Source: Bacteroidota bacterium (lineage in GTDB: Bacteria; Bacteroidota; Bacteroidia; Chitinophagales; Chitinophagaceae). Taken from it: 64,000 nucleotides of DNA. The position numbers and the translations under genes were made by a program. Location of the stretch: contig JAUZNZ010000004.1 of NCBI GenBank assembly GCA_030706735.1, positions 62,001 through 126,000 of the forward strand, read 5' to 3'. Of this stretch, positions 34,720 through 42,734 are shown one piece after another (position 1 is the first letter of the stretch; each line of letters starts with the position of its first letter). The notes beneath the pieces were generated by a model. The model ran no database searches, had not been told where the DNA came from, and saw nothing but the letters and a program-made list of their open reading frames with translations.

Positions 34720-35589
34720 ATGCAAACAGAAAAAATAATCAGGCCCGGGAATGGATATGTCTTCCTGGCCCTCATTCTCGTGATCGTCGTGGCGATCATC
34801 GTGTTGGTCAGCAATGGTGAACCTCAACCCTGGCAGCAGGCCTGGGCCGCCGGTCTGGGGGTGGCTACGATCTTTCTTATCAAAGGATTGACGGTGATCG
34901 CTCCAAACAGTTCGAAGGTCTTCCTGCTCTTTGGCGCCTATCGGGGCAGTGCCAAGTCAAGCGGCCTGTATTGGGTGAACCCCTTCTATCGGCGGATGAC
35001 CGTATCTTTGCGCGCCCGGAATTTCGAGAGCGAAAAGATCAAGGTGAACGACAAGACCGGCAATCCGGTCATGATCAGTATCATCCTGGTCTGGCGGGTG
35101 AATGACACCTTTAAATCCCTGTTCCAGGTGGATAACTACGAAAGCTTCATCAAGGCGCAGACCGACTCGGCCGTCAGGCGGCTGGCCGCATCCTTTCCCT
35201 ATGATCATTTCGAGGACGAACGGGCAGGCATCACGCTCAGCACCGATTTCGACGAGGTCAATCGTACCCTGGAGAAGGAGATCACCGAACGCCTGGTCAT
35301 CGCGGGGATCGATGTCGTGGAGGCCCGGATCGCCCACCTGGCCTATGCTCCGGAGATCGCCAGTTCAATGTTGAAACGCCAGCAGGCATCCGCGGTAGTG
35401 GCCGCCCGGCACAAGATCGTCGAAGGAGCGGTAGGCATGGTGGAGAGTGCCCTGCACCTGCTATCATCGAAAAACATTATCGAGCTCGACGAGGAGAAAA
35501 AGGCGGCGATGGTCAGCAACCTGATGGTCGTGCTTTGCGGGGACAGGGATACACAGCCTGTACTCAATACGGGTACCTTAAACCAGTAA
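34720..35589 (+). CDS. SPFH (prohibitin/band 7) domain membrane protein
   Basis: A 289-residue protein with two N-terminal hydrophobic segments (about 14-32 and 41-58) and an SPFH domain (about 65-250): VFLLFGAYRGSAKSSGLYWV, NPVMISIILVWRVNDTF, and AHLAYAPEIASSMLKRQQA before the coiled helix. SPFH proteins form large membrane-associated cages or scaffolds. ATG 34720 is preferred over the in-frame ATG at 34699, which is buried in a palindrome. The Arc-like gene follows 37 bases downstream. Confidence 0.85.
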   Translation: MQTEKIIRPGNGYVFLALILVIVVAIIVLVSNGEPQPWQQAWAAGLGVATIFLIKGLTVIAPNSSKVFLLFGAYRGSAKSSGLYWVNPFYRRMTVSLRARNFESEKIKVNDKTGNPVMISIILVWRVNDTFKSLFQVDNYESFIKAQTDSAVRRLAASFPYDHFEDERAGITLSTDFDEVNRTLEKEITERLVIAGIDVVEARIAHLAYAPEIASSMLKRQQASAVVAARHKIVEGAVGMVESALHLLSSKNIIELDEEKKAAMVSNLMVVLCGDRDTQPVLNTGTLNQ

Positions 35590-35607
35590 ATTTGCCCCTT
35601 GACGGGA

Positions 35608-35643
35608 ATGGCTGAAAAGTAGTCGTATGGCTGAAAAGAAGTC
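35608..35643. repeat. 17-base duplication of the Arc-gene start region
   Basis: ATGGCTGAAAAGTAGTC (35608-35624) and ATGGCTGAAAAGAAGTC (35627-35643) differ at one base. The first copy gives a four-codon frame (MAEK, stop) immediately before the real start; the second is the start of the Arc-like protein. Confidence 0.7.
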
Positions 35644-35818
35644 TTTTGCTTTACGGATCGATGCGGATACCATGAAGGCGATCGAGAAATGGGCGGCGGA
35701 TGAATTCCGCAGCATTAACGGTCAGCTCGAATGGATGCTCCATGAGTCGTTGAGAAAAGCGGGGAGGCTCAAGCGCGGAACGGATAAAAGTAAAAACGGA
35801 AAAAAGGAAGAAGAATGA
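35627..35818 (+). CDS. Arc-type ribbon-helix-helix DNA-binding protein
   Basis: A 63-residue basic protein. SFALRIDADTMKAIEKWAAD and FRSINGQLEWMLHESLRKAG give the beta-strand, helix, helix pattern of Arc/MetJ-like repressors, including the central N-G/Q turn. It acts as a dimer of small subunits. Its end overlaps the next gene (ATGA), and it follows the SPFH gene, a pairing I have seen in other bacteria; it could regulate the SPFH operator at 34687-34709. Confidence 0.8.
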   Translation: MAEKKSFALRIDADTMKAIEKWAADEFRSINGQLEWMLHESLRKAGRLKRGTDKSKNGKKEEE

Positions 35819-37161
35819 TCCTTCTATGGCTGGCGTTGGGCATCGCCGTCATTATCCTGCTCACGGCCGCTTTCCGGGTGCACGCTTTCTTTGCTCTCCT
35901 GATCGCCGCTTTCATCGTGGGCCTGGGAATGCACATGCCGGTATCCATCGTCGTAGGGGTCGTCAAACAAGGCTTTGGGGACATCATGAGTTCCCTGGGA
36001 CTCATTATCATATTGGGCGCTACCCTGGGCGTGTTGCTGGAACACACGGGGAGCACCAGGGTCCTGGCCGGTTTCATTCTCCGAAGGACGGGAGAGCGTC
36101 GCGCGCCGCTGGCCATGAGCCTGACCGGCCTGCTCGTGGGTCTGCCCATTTTCTGCGACTCGGGATATATCGTATTGAGCGGATTGAATACTTCTCTTGC
36201 CCGAAGGACCGGCATACCCATGATCATCATGAGCGTATCGCTGGCTTCCGGGCTCTATGCCGTGCATTGTCTCATTCCGCCGCATCCCGGCGCAGCAGGG
36301 GCCGCGGGAACCATGGGGGTTGATTTCGGGCAGCTGATCCTCGCAGGCATCCCGGTGGCGATCCTTGCCATGGCGGCTGGTTATGTCTGGGCAAACTATG
36401 CAGGTAAAAAATTCATGGGTCCGCCCCCGCGCGCTCCGCTCTCAGCAACCTCCCCCGCGCCAACCTCGCCCTCGCCGGCCGAACCTCAGCCCGCCCAACC
36501 GACCGTTCTATTGGCCTCGCTCCCGATCATTGTCCCCATCTTATTGATCGCAGTTCGATCCTTCCTGGTCATGGATAAGGCGGCCGACACCGGCATCGTC
36601 CATTCGCTTTCATTTTTGGGCGATCCCGTGATTGCGCTCGCCGTAGGCGTAGCCATGGCATTGCTGGCAGGGCGTTCCTGGAACAGAGATTCGATGAGTG
36701 GCCTGCTAATGGAGGCCGTGGAAAAGGCCGGGGGCATCCTCGTGATCATCGGAGCGGGCGGCGGTTTTGGAGCCGTCCTGGCGGCTACCCATCCCGGTCA
36801 GCAGTTCGAAAAACTCCTTGCTGCCGGCCACCCGGGTCTGCTGTTCCCCTTCCTGCTCACCTTTTTATTGAAGACGGCCCAGGGATCCTCCACCGTGGCG
36901 ATCATTACCGCCGCATCCATTATTCATCCCTTGGTGCCCGCCCTGGGTCTCAGCGGACCTCATGCCAATCTCTTTTGCGTATTGGCCATGGGCGCCGGAT
37001 CGATGATGATCTCGCACGCCAACGACGCCTATTTCTGGGTGATCACCCGCTTCTCCGGTCTGGACATGCGTTCGATGTTAAAGGTCTACTCGGTGGCGAC
37101 CCTCCTGATGGGACTCATGGCGATGACCGCAACCTATCTGCTTTATTGGTTATTCCCCTGA
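35815..37161 (+). CDS. GntP-family gluconate:H+ symporter
   Basis: A 448-residue inner-membrane protein with about 12 hydrophobic segments. Typical GntP words are SSLGLIIILGATLGVLLE, GLLVGLPIFCDSGYIVL, the segment LIPPHPGAAGAAG, LKTAQGSSTVAIITAAS and AMGAGSMMISHANDAYFWV. GntP proteins import gluconate or related sugar acids with protons. The middle cytoplasmic loop (about residues 200-225) is rich in Pro/Ser/Ala and of low complexity. It overlaps the Arc-like gene by four bases, so sugar-acid uptake may be regulated with it. Confidence 0.88.
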   Translation: MILLWLALGIAVIILLTAAFRVHAFFALLIAAFIVGLGMHMPVSIVVGVVKQGFGDIMSSLGLIIILGATLGVLLEHTGSTRVLAGFILRRTGERRAPLAMSLTGLLVGLPIFCDSGYIVLSGLNTSLARRTGIPMIIMSVSLASGLYAVHCLIPPHPGAAGAAGTMGVDFGQLILAGIPVAILAMAAGYVWANYAGKKFMGPPPRAPLSATSPAPTSPSPAEPQPAQPTVLLASLPIIVPILLIAVRSFLVMDKAADTGIVHSLSFLGDPVIALAVGVAMALLAGRSWNRDSMSGLLMEAVEKAGGILVIIGAGGGFGAVLAATHPGQQFEKLLAAGHPGLLFPFLLTFLLKTAQGSSTVAIITAASIIHPLVPALGLSGPHANLFCVLAMGAGSMMISHANDAYFWVITRFSGLDMRSMLKVYSVATLLMGLMAMTATYLLYWLFP

Positions 37162-37166
37162 CTGCC

Positions 37167-37460
37167 TCATTTCTTTAGAAACAAGTGAATGAGTCCGATC
37201 ATGGCCAACAATTGACCGACCCAAAAGATGAACATCCATTTGATTATTTCAGCTTTGGTTGTCGAAACTTCCTGTCTGACCTCCGCCAACCCTTCCGTCA
37301 ATTCCTGTCTTGCCAAAGCAAACCCCTCCATCATTTCCTGTCTTGTTGCCAGGACTCGAAAGTGGTTATTCATCTCTTCTGTGATTTTAAAGTCAATAAA
37401 AGAGGTCAAATTTTCGGCCGTTTCTTTTCCAAGATCCCCAAATTTACACTCCACATCCAT
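37167..37460 (-). CDS. Small coiled-coil membrane protein
   Basis: A 97-residue product: a helical, charged N-terminal part with heptad-like pattern (GFALARQELTEGLAEVRQEV, about 45-64) and one C-terminal transmembrane helix (IIKWMFIFWVGQLLAMIGLI) ending in KK. It looks like DUF1640/CCDC90-type or phage-related coiled-coil anchors. Function is unknown. ATG 37460 is used; a TTG at 37478 is also in frame. It ends convergently five bases from the GntP stop. Confidence 0.55.
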   Translation of the reverse strand: MDVECKFGDLGKETAENLTSFIDFKITEEMNNHFRVLATRQEMMEGFALARQELTEGLAEVRQEVSTTKAEIIKWMFIFWVGQLLAMIGLIHLFLKK

Positions 37461-37538
37461 CGAATACTTCGAAAACAATCAATCTTAAAAAAGTTTAAGT
37501 TGATCTGCATCAAACATACGGGAACCTATAAACGAAAA

Positions 37539-37560
37539 CAGCCGCCCTTTAGGGCGGCTG
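37539..37560 (-). terminator. Terminator after the HMA-domain gene
   Basis: Nine-base perfect stem CAGCCGCCC (37539-37547) and GGGCGGCTG (37552-37560), four-base loop, followed on the minus strand by TTTTCGTT. It lies 26 bases after the stop at 37587. Confidence 0.85.
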
Positions 37561-37586
37561 CGCGGTCTTTCAGTTCTTAAAAAAAT

Positions 37587-37952
37587 TTAATCCTTCTTCC
37601 CATGTCCTCCACCATCCTCCGTCTTCTTGCAGCAGAGAGGCAGACGTTTGTAGGAGTCCGGTTCAGCCGTAATATCGTCGGCATCATATCCTGCATTCGC
37701 GATCAGGGTCTTGATATTCTCCGGATTCGTGCGGTCCGTGAGATAGGTGACCGTGCAGGTCTTCTTCTTGAAATCCTCATTCACTTTTAAGATCCCTTCT
37801 TCATGGCTCAGGTATTTTTCGATGCGCTCCTTGCATTCCTGGCATTGGACGGTAGGCGTCTTGATGACGACGGTCAGTTGCGCTTTTTGCTGGGCCATGG
37901 AGACACCCGCCAGCCCGAAAAGGGCAAACAAAAGGACAGATAGTTTCTTCAT
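37587..37952 (-). CDS. Exported heavy-metal-associated domain protein
   Basis: A 121-residue protein with a signal peptide (MKKLSVLLFALFGLAGVSMA). Residues about 26-92 form an HMA ferredoxin-like fold with the metal-binding CxxC in TVQCQECKERI and the typical NAGYDADD. The tail has a Cys-Cys pair and a Gly/His/Lys end. It probably binds copper or another thiophilic metal in the periplasm. It is transcribed with its own terminator; the pyrE gene upstream is 39 bases away on the same strand, so it may be pyrE-coupled. Confidence 0.85.
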   Translation of the reverse strand: MKKLSVLLFALFGLAGVSMAQQKAQLTVVIKTPTVQCQECKERIEKYLSHEEGILKVNEDFKKKTCTVTYLTDRTNPENIKTLIANAGYDADDITAEPDSYKRLPLCCKKTEDGGGHGKKD

Positions 37953-37991
37953 ATTATAACGGTATTTGTGTAATAAATATACGAATAATTC

Positions 37992-38639
37992 TTACACGCC
38001 CTGCCAACCCGCCGGGTCTTCGCGCCATTTCATCAAGGCAGCTTCCTCCTCCGGGCTGATCAACTTCTTTTCCAGCGCGAGCCCGATCAGGGTGGGGTAG
38101 TTGGACAGGGAAATATAAGGTACCCCCGCAGCCGCAAAGGCATCGGCGGCCTGCCCGAACCCATAATCAAAGATCGACACCAATCCAACCACTTCCAGAC
38201 CGGCCTGCTTGAGGATCTCTACGACCTGCAGGCTGCTCTTGCCGGTGGAGATCAGGTCCTCGATCACAACGGTCGGCTGCCCCTTTTCATAATAGCCTTC
38301 TATCTGCTGCCCAAGACCGTGCTCCTTCGGTTTGGATCGGACATAGATATAGGGCAGCTTTAATTGGTCCGCGGCCATCGCTCCCCAGGGGATCCCTGCG
38401 GTCGCAACCCCCGCCAGCATCGCTGCCTCAGGCCAGCGGCTGAAGAGTACATTGCACATTTCGGACTTGATAAAATCGCGGATATAGGGAAAGGAGAGGA
38501 CCTTGCGGTTGTCGCAGTAGATCGGGCTTTTCCAACCCGAGCTCCAGGTAAACGGCTCCCTGGCATTCAACCGGATCGCCTTGACCTGCAACAGCTTTTC
38601 GGCGACAGCCCGGGTATTGTGGGTAATGGTCGTCGTCAT
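37992..38639 (-). CDS. pyrE: Orotate phosphoribosyltransferase
   Basis: A 215-residue cytosolic enzyme that joins orotate to PRPP to give OMP, step five of pyrimidine synthesis. The PRPP-binding motif is TVVIEDLISTGKSS (about 122-135); the N-terminal AREPFTWSSGWKSPIYCDNR and IYVRSKPKEHGLGQQIEG are typical of PyrE. Length is normal. It is divergent from the Nudix gene. pyrB and pyrR lie a few kilobases away on the same strand. Confidence 0.95.
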   Translation of the reverse strand: MTTTITHNTRAVAEKLLQVKAIRLNAREPFTWSSGWKSPIYCDNRKVLSFPYIRDFIKSEMCNVLFSRWPEAAMLAGVATAGIPWGAMAADQLKLPYIYVRSKPKEHGLGQQIEGYYEKGQPTVVIEDLISTGKSSLQVVEILKQAGLEVVGLVSIFDYGFGQAADAFAAAGVPYISLSNYPTLIGLALEKKLISPEEEAALMKWREDPAGWQGV

Positions 38640-38680
38640 GGACGCAAGCTACGCGGAAAATCTTTATCTTAGTCTCCCCC

Positions 38681-39313
38681 ATGTATATTAAAATTTACTT
38701 TTCCGACAAACCGCTTTTTCTCTGCGATGAATTGAACCCGGAGATCACTGCATACAGCCATCACGACGACGCCATATTGATCGACGAGTTCTCCACCCCC
38801 TCGGTTAATTCAATGATCCATGAAATGCGGCAGGAAAAGATCCATGCGGGCATATTCCTGCATGAGGATCTGGAGGCGCTGCGGAAAGCAGTCTGGAAAA
38901 AGTTTATCCTGGTAAAAGCCGCCGGCGGACTGGTTCGCAACGAAAAGGATGAGATCCTGTTCATGATGCGAAGGGGGAAATGGGACCTGCCCAAAGGCAA
39001 ACTGGATAAAGGAGAGAGCCTGGAACAGTGCGCCCTTCGCGAGGTCACTGAAGAGACGGGCCTCGGGCAGGCGCGCCTGGAGAAATTCCTGCTGGTGACC
39101 TACCACACCTACGACGAAAGCGGTAAACATTTTTTGAAGGAGACGACCTGGTACAGCATGTATGCGTCCGGTGACCAGGCGATGAAGCCCCAGCTGGAGG
39201 AGCAGATCACACAACTCAAATGGCTGTCGCCTGCCGATCTCGCGCCCGTCCTTCGTAATACGTTCCCGTCCATTCTTGACGTACTCCATGCGGCAGGATA
39301 TCCCGCTGAATAG
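38681..39313 (+). CDS. Nudix hydrolase
   Basis: A 210-residue protein with an N-terminal region of about 75 residues not typical of small Nudix enzymes, followed by the Nudix domain. The Nudix box is complete: GKLDKGESLEQCALREVTEETGL matches Gx5Ex7REUxEExGU (starts near residue 106). MMRRGKWDLPKGK precedes it. The enzyme hydrolyses a nucleoside diphosphate linked to another group; substrate is unknown. Its stop abuts the convergent thioesterase stop with no gap. Confidence 0.88.
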   Translation: MYIKIYFSDKPLFLCDELNPEITAYSHHDDAILIDEFSTPSVNSMIHEMRQEKIHAGIFLHEDLEALRKAVWKKFILVKAAGGLVRNEKDEILFMMRRGKWDLPKGKLDKGESLEQCALREVTEETGLGQARLEKFLLVTYHTYDESGKHFLKETTWYSMYASGDQAMKPQLEEQITQLKWLSPADLAPVLRNTFPSILDVLHAAGYPAE

Positions 39314-39745
39314 TTATTCTCTTTTTTTCAAGATCGCCACCGTCAGCCGGCTGACGCAAACCAGCTTCTCCTGCTGGTCGACGATCCGGATCTCCCATAC
39401 ATGCGTGCCCTGACCGATGTGCAACGGAATGGCCGTTCCAAATACCCAGCCCTCCTTCACGCCGCGGATGTGATTGGCATTGATCTCCAACCCTACGCAG
39501 ATGAATTGGCCCTGGTCGATCACAAGCGCCGAGCCGACGCTGCCCAGTGTTTCCGCCAGGGTGACGGATGCGCCCCCGTGCAACAGCCCGTAGGGTTGAC
39601 GGGTCCGGTGGTCGACCGGCATGCGGGCCTTCAGGTAATTTTCCCCGATCTCGGTGAACTCAATGCCGATATGGCCTCCCAGGGTCTGGTGACCATAGGC
39701 CTGCAATTGCTCAATACGAAGGTTTGATTCTTTCCAGATAGGCAT
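39314..39745 (-). CDS. Hotdog-fold thioesterase (PaaI/MenI type)
   Basis: A 143-residue single-domain hotdog protein. The motif YGLLHGGASVTLAETLGSVG (about 52-71) carries the HGG turn and the catalytic Glu of 1,4-dihydroxy-2-naphthoyl-CoA or phenylacetyl-CoA type thioesterases; NANHIRGVKEGWV follows. It hydrolyses acyl-CoA thioesters. It is the last gene of the pyrR-pyrB-coaD cluster, 16 bases after coaD. Which acyl-CoA is used cannot be told. Confidence 0.87.
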   Translation of the reverse strand: MPIWKESNLRIEQLQAYGHQTLGGHIGIEFTEIGENYLKARMPVDHRTRQPYGLLHGGASVTLAETLGSVGSALVIDQGQFICVGLEINANHIRGVKEGWVFGTAIPLHIGQGTHVWEIRIVDQQEKLVCVSRLTVAILKKRE

Positions 39746-39761
39746 AATGAGTGGTTGAGAT

Positions 39762-40238
39762 TTATCCCTTTACTTTTAGCGATCGCGCAACGACCTCTGG
39801 CAGGAATTGCATCGCATCTCCGCCATTACGCAGGACGTCCCGGACCAGGGTGCTGGCGACCGATGTATATTGCGGCAAACAGGTCAGGAATACGGTCTCG
39901 ATATTTTTGTCCAGGCTTCGGTTCATGTCGGCGATCGCCTTCTCGTACTCGAAATCGTTCACGTATCGGATGCCGCGCAAAATAAAATTGGCGCCTACCT
40001 GCTGACAGCAGCGAATCGTCAGTCCTTCATAAACCACCGCCTCGATCTTCGGGTTGCCCTTATAGATCTCCCGCACCCAGGCCAGCCTCTTTTCTTCCGA
40101 GAACATCGGCTCCTTGTTCACATTCCGTCCGATACCGATCACCAGTTTGTCGAAAAGAGGCAATGAGCGACTGATGATGTCGAGGTGCCCGATGGTGATC
40201 GGATCGAAGGTGCCGGGAAAAAGACAAATTCGTTGCAT
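39762..40238 (-). CDS. coaD: Phosphopantetheine adenylyltransferase
   Basis: A 158-residue enzyme, normal for CoaD. The nucleotidyltransferase motif FPGTFDPITIGHLDII is at the N-terminus and VASTLVRDVLRNGGD near the C-terminus corresponds to the conserved (I/V)SST.VR block. It converts 4'-phosphopantetheine and ATP to dephospho-CoA. ATG 40238 gives the family N-terminus; the frame extends 15 codons further into pyrB. The gap from the pyrB stop is 41 bases. Confidence 0.95.
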   Translation of the reverse strand: MQRICLFPGTFDPITIGHLDIISRSLPLFDKLVIGIGRNVNKEPMFSEEKRLAWVREIYKGNPKIEAVVYEGLTIRCCQQVGANFILRGIRYVNDFEYEKAIADMNRSLDKNIETVFLTCLPQYTSVASTLVRDVLRNGGDAMQFLPEVVARSLKVKG

Positions 40239-40279
40239 ATGCCGGGTCTTTATTTGTTTGGTATTCTCCGTTCGCGGCG

Positions 40280-41230
40280 TCAATCTCCCCTCGCCGGAAT
40301 GGTCACCGGGCTGGGCGTCGCCAGGAGGTATAACACGGCCATGCGCACGGCTACCCCATTCTCGACCTGCTGCAGGATGATGGATTGCCCGCTGTCCGCC
40401 ACATCGCTGTCCAATTCCACGCCGCGGTTGATCGGCCCGGGATGCATGATCACGATCTCTTTCCCCAGGCTATCCAGTAATCGTTTACTCACTCCGTAAG
40501 CCAGGCTGTATTCCCGTAACGACGAGAACAAGGGCTGGTTTTGCCTTTCCAACTGAATGCGCAAAATGTTCGCCACATCGCACCACTGCAATGCCGCCTT
40601 GATATCATATTCCACCCGGACATCGAAGGCCTCCCGGATATGAACAGGGATCAGGGTGGGAGGACCGGCGACCGTTACCTCGGCGCCCATTTTCTTGAGC
40701 AGGTAAATATTGCTGAGCGCCACCCGCGAATGCATGATGTCCCCGATAATGGCTACTTTCTTTCCGGATAAGCTACCTAGTTTCTCCCTTATGGAAAAGG
40801 CATCCAGCAGCGCCTGCGTGGGGTGTTCGTTGATCCCGTCCCCGGCATTCACAATGGCCGCCGGGATATGCTTGGCTAAAAAATGCGGGGCGCCGCTCGC
40901 ACTATGCCGCATGACCACCATATCGACCTTCATCGACAGGATATTATTCACCGTGTCCAGCAGGGTCTCACCTTTTGCCGCTGAAGAGCCCGAGACGGTA
41001 AAATTAACCATGTCCGCGGACAGCCTCTTTTCCGCCAGTTCGAATGAGATCCTCGTCCTGGTGGAATTCTCGTAAAAGAGGTTCGCGATCGTTACGTCCC
41101 GGAGGGTCGGCACTTTTTTGATCGGGCGTTGGAGCACTTCCTTAAAATGGGCCGCTGTGTCTAAAATAGTTTGAATATCATCCGGTTGGAGATCTCTAAT
41201 ACCAAGGAGATGTTTGGTGCTTAGTTGCAT
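40280..41230 (-). CDS. pyrB: Aspartate carbamoyltransferase, catalytic chain
   Basis: A 316-residue enzyme of usual length. Carbamoyl phosphate binding is in FYENSTRTRISFELAEKRL (STRTR) and later AIVNAGDGINEHPTQALLDAF (HPTQ); HPGPINRGVELD is the C-terminal loop. It makes N-carbamoyl-L-aspartate, the committed step of pyrimidine synthesis. Downstream of pyrR by 24 bases. No regulatory chain pyrI is nearby. Confidence 0.95.
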   Translation of the reverse strand: MQLSTKHLLGIRDLQPDDIQTILDTAAHFKEVLQRPIKKVPTLRDVTIANLFYENSTRTRISFELAEKRLSADMVNFTVSGSSAAKGETLLDTVNNILSMKVDMVVMRHSASGAPHFLAKHIPAAIVNAGDGINEHPTQALLDAFSIREKLGSLSGKKVAIIGDIMHSRVALSNIYLLKKMGAEVTVAGPPTLIPVHIREAFDVRVEYDIKAALQWCDVANILRIQLERQNQPLFSSLREYSLAYGVSKRLLDSLGKEIVIMHPGPINRGVELDSDVADSGQSIILQQVENGVAVRMAVLYLLATPSPVTIPARGD

Positions 41231-41254
41231 TAAAGGACGAAATTAGGGTTTTTT

Positions 41255-41776
41255 TCACAACAACTCCACCTCATCTTTCCCATCCTTTTCATTCCAAAAA
41301 ACCTTCACTTTCTGGGTGATCATGGAATCGATGCACTTCCCGGTATAATCGGCCTGGATAGGCAATTGCCGGCTCAGCCGCCGGTCGATCAGCACGCAGA
41401 GCTCGACCTTCGCGGGTCTTCCAAAATCTAGCAGGGCATCCAGCGCCGCACGGATGGTTCGACCCGTCCAAAGGACATCGTCGATCAGGATGACATTTCT
41501 GTTCTCGATGGAGAAGGGGATATCGGTCCGGTTAAGTTCGTGAAGACCCCGGCGGACATCGTCACGATAAAAGGTAATGTCGAGTTTGCCATAGGAGATC
41601 TTCCCCGCGGTCAACTCCGATCCCAACTGCCTGACGATCCGGTCAGAGAAGTAAATGCCCCTCGGCTGGATGCCAATCAGGACAGTATTTTCCAACCCGA
41701 GGTGATTTTCGAGGATCTGCTGGCTCAGCCTTTGTATCGTGATCGCCAACTGCTGTTCGTTCAGGATCGTCTTCAA
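41255..41776 (-). CDS. pyrR: Bifunctional pyr regulator/uracil phosphoribosyltransferase-like PyrR
   Basis: A 173-residue PRTase-fold protein with the PRPP loop VILIDDVLWTGRTIRAALDAL, the segment GIQPRGIYFSDRI and KLDITFYRDDVRR, all typical of PyrR. In many bacteria PyrR binds pyr mRNA. The TTG at 41776 (TTGAAGACG) gives the usual N-terminus MKTILNEQQLAITIQRL. An in-frame ATG at 41815 would add 13 residues not seen in the family, and the longer open frame to 42028 runs through a terminator. TACTTTTA upstream of the TTG is a possible -7 element. It heads the operon with pyrB, coaD and the thioesterase. Confidence 0.88.
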   Translation of the reverse strand: MKTILNEQQLAITIQRLSQQILENHLGLENTVLIGIQPRGIYFSDRIVRQLGSELTAGKISYGKLDITFYRDDVRRGLHELNRTDIPFSIENRNVILIDDVLWTGRTIRAALDALLDFGRPAKVELCVLIDRRLSRQLPIQADYTGKCIDSMITQKVKVFWNEKDGKDEVELL

Positions 41777-41840
41777 GCAGAATATTTTTATAAAAGTAGG
41801 GGAACGCCGCCACATTATAAAGCGGGTGGGTATAAACGAA

Positions 41841-41865
41841 GCGGCCCTGCCGGAGGCAGGGCCGC
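41841..41865 (-). terminator. Terminator after the outer-membrane protein gene
   Basis: An 11-base perfect stem, GCGGCCCTGCC (41841-41851) and GGCAGGGCCGC (41855-41865), with a three-base loop GGA. On the minus strand it is followed by TTCGTTTATA. It separates the barrel gene (stop at 41901) from pyrR. Confidence 0.8.
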
Positions 41866-41900
41866 ATGAATTCGTTTTGCGTTTTAGGTGGTTCAGCCGG

Positions 41901-42518
41901 TTATTTCTTCCCGCTGGGACGCTCCCCGAACAGATAGAACACGCCGATCTGGATGACGCCGTTCTTGATGGATTGACCGTTGCTCTGGTCCTTGGCGATA
42001 TTGGCCAGGCCGATATTGTAACGGGCATCGATGCCGAGGTTCATCGGAAGGAGGAAGCCCGCACCGATCGCCCAGCTGAAATCCGTTGATTTCAACTGAT
42101 CCTTGACATCGACGCTGGTACCGCCTGATGACACTTTGGCGCTCATGAGAAGGCCTAACTGGGGACCGGTTTCTGCAAAGAAGCCGGATTCATTGTTGTA
42201 TTTCAGCAGAACCGGAATGTTGATATAACCAAAGTTATAATTACCGGTCTGACCACTGTTGGACAGTTTGGACCCCTGGGAGGAATAGACCACCTCAGGC
42301 TGGACGCTGAAATCGCTGAACGCAGGGATCGCTACCATGCCGCCGACATAGAAGGACGGCCTCATGGAATAGCTGGTTCCGCTGTTGTCGCCGGATACGC
42401 TCAGGTTGGCAAGGTTCAGACCGCCCTTTGCCCCGAATTGCACCTGTGCATTCACCGTGGCCAGTGAAAATCCCGCGATTACTAATAAAATTAATTTCTT
42501 GTTCAAGCTGAAGTTCAT
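41901..42518 (-). CDS. Outer-membrane beta-barrel protein (porin/PorT family)
   Basis: A 205-residue protein with a signal peptide ending near TVNAQ. The rest is a small outer-membrane barrel of the type common in Bacteroidota: QFGAKGGLNLANLSV at the start, SVQPEVVYSSQGSK, INIPVLLKY, ETGPQLGLLMSAKV, AIGAGFLLPMNLGIDARYNIGLANI and a terminal IQIGVFYLF. The alternating pattern suggests about eight strands. Role unknown. It has its own promoter and terminator. Confidence 0.82.
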   Translation of the reverse strand: MNFSLNKKLILLVIAGFSLATVNAQVQFGAKGGLNLANLSVSGDNSGTSYSMRPSFYVGGMVAIPAFSDFSVQPEVVYSSQGSKLSNSGQTGNYNFGYINIPVLLKYNNESGFFAETGPQLGLLMSAKVSSGGTSVDVKDQLKSTDFSWAIGAGFLLPMNLGIDARYNIGLANIAKDQSNGQSIKNGVIQIGVFYLFGERPSGKK

Positions 42519-42546
42519 AAAAAAGAATTTAAGTTAATAGATGGGG

Positions 42547-42578
42547 CAAATGTAAATGCTTGATTTGTAATACGCAAT
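42547..42578 (-). promoter_or_regulatory. Promoter of the outer-membrane protein gene
   Basis: On the minus strand ATTG (42578-42575), 20 bases, then TACATTTG (42554-42547), which fits the Bacteroidota TTG-N20-TAnnTTTG pattern. It lies 29 bases before ATG 42518. The rest of the 42519-42734 gap is AT-rich with no gene. Confidence 0.6.
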
Positions 42579-42734
42579 ACTACGAATAGCGTATTTTTTT
42601 ATTGCCCGCGGGCGGAAAAACTTAGCAAATAGCAGGTAGGTATACTGATATGCAAATTAGTATATATAATATTTATAGGATATGTATAACTATAAAATAA
42701 TTATTAATTTTTGCCATTGAGCCGGGGGAAACGC

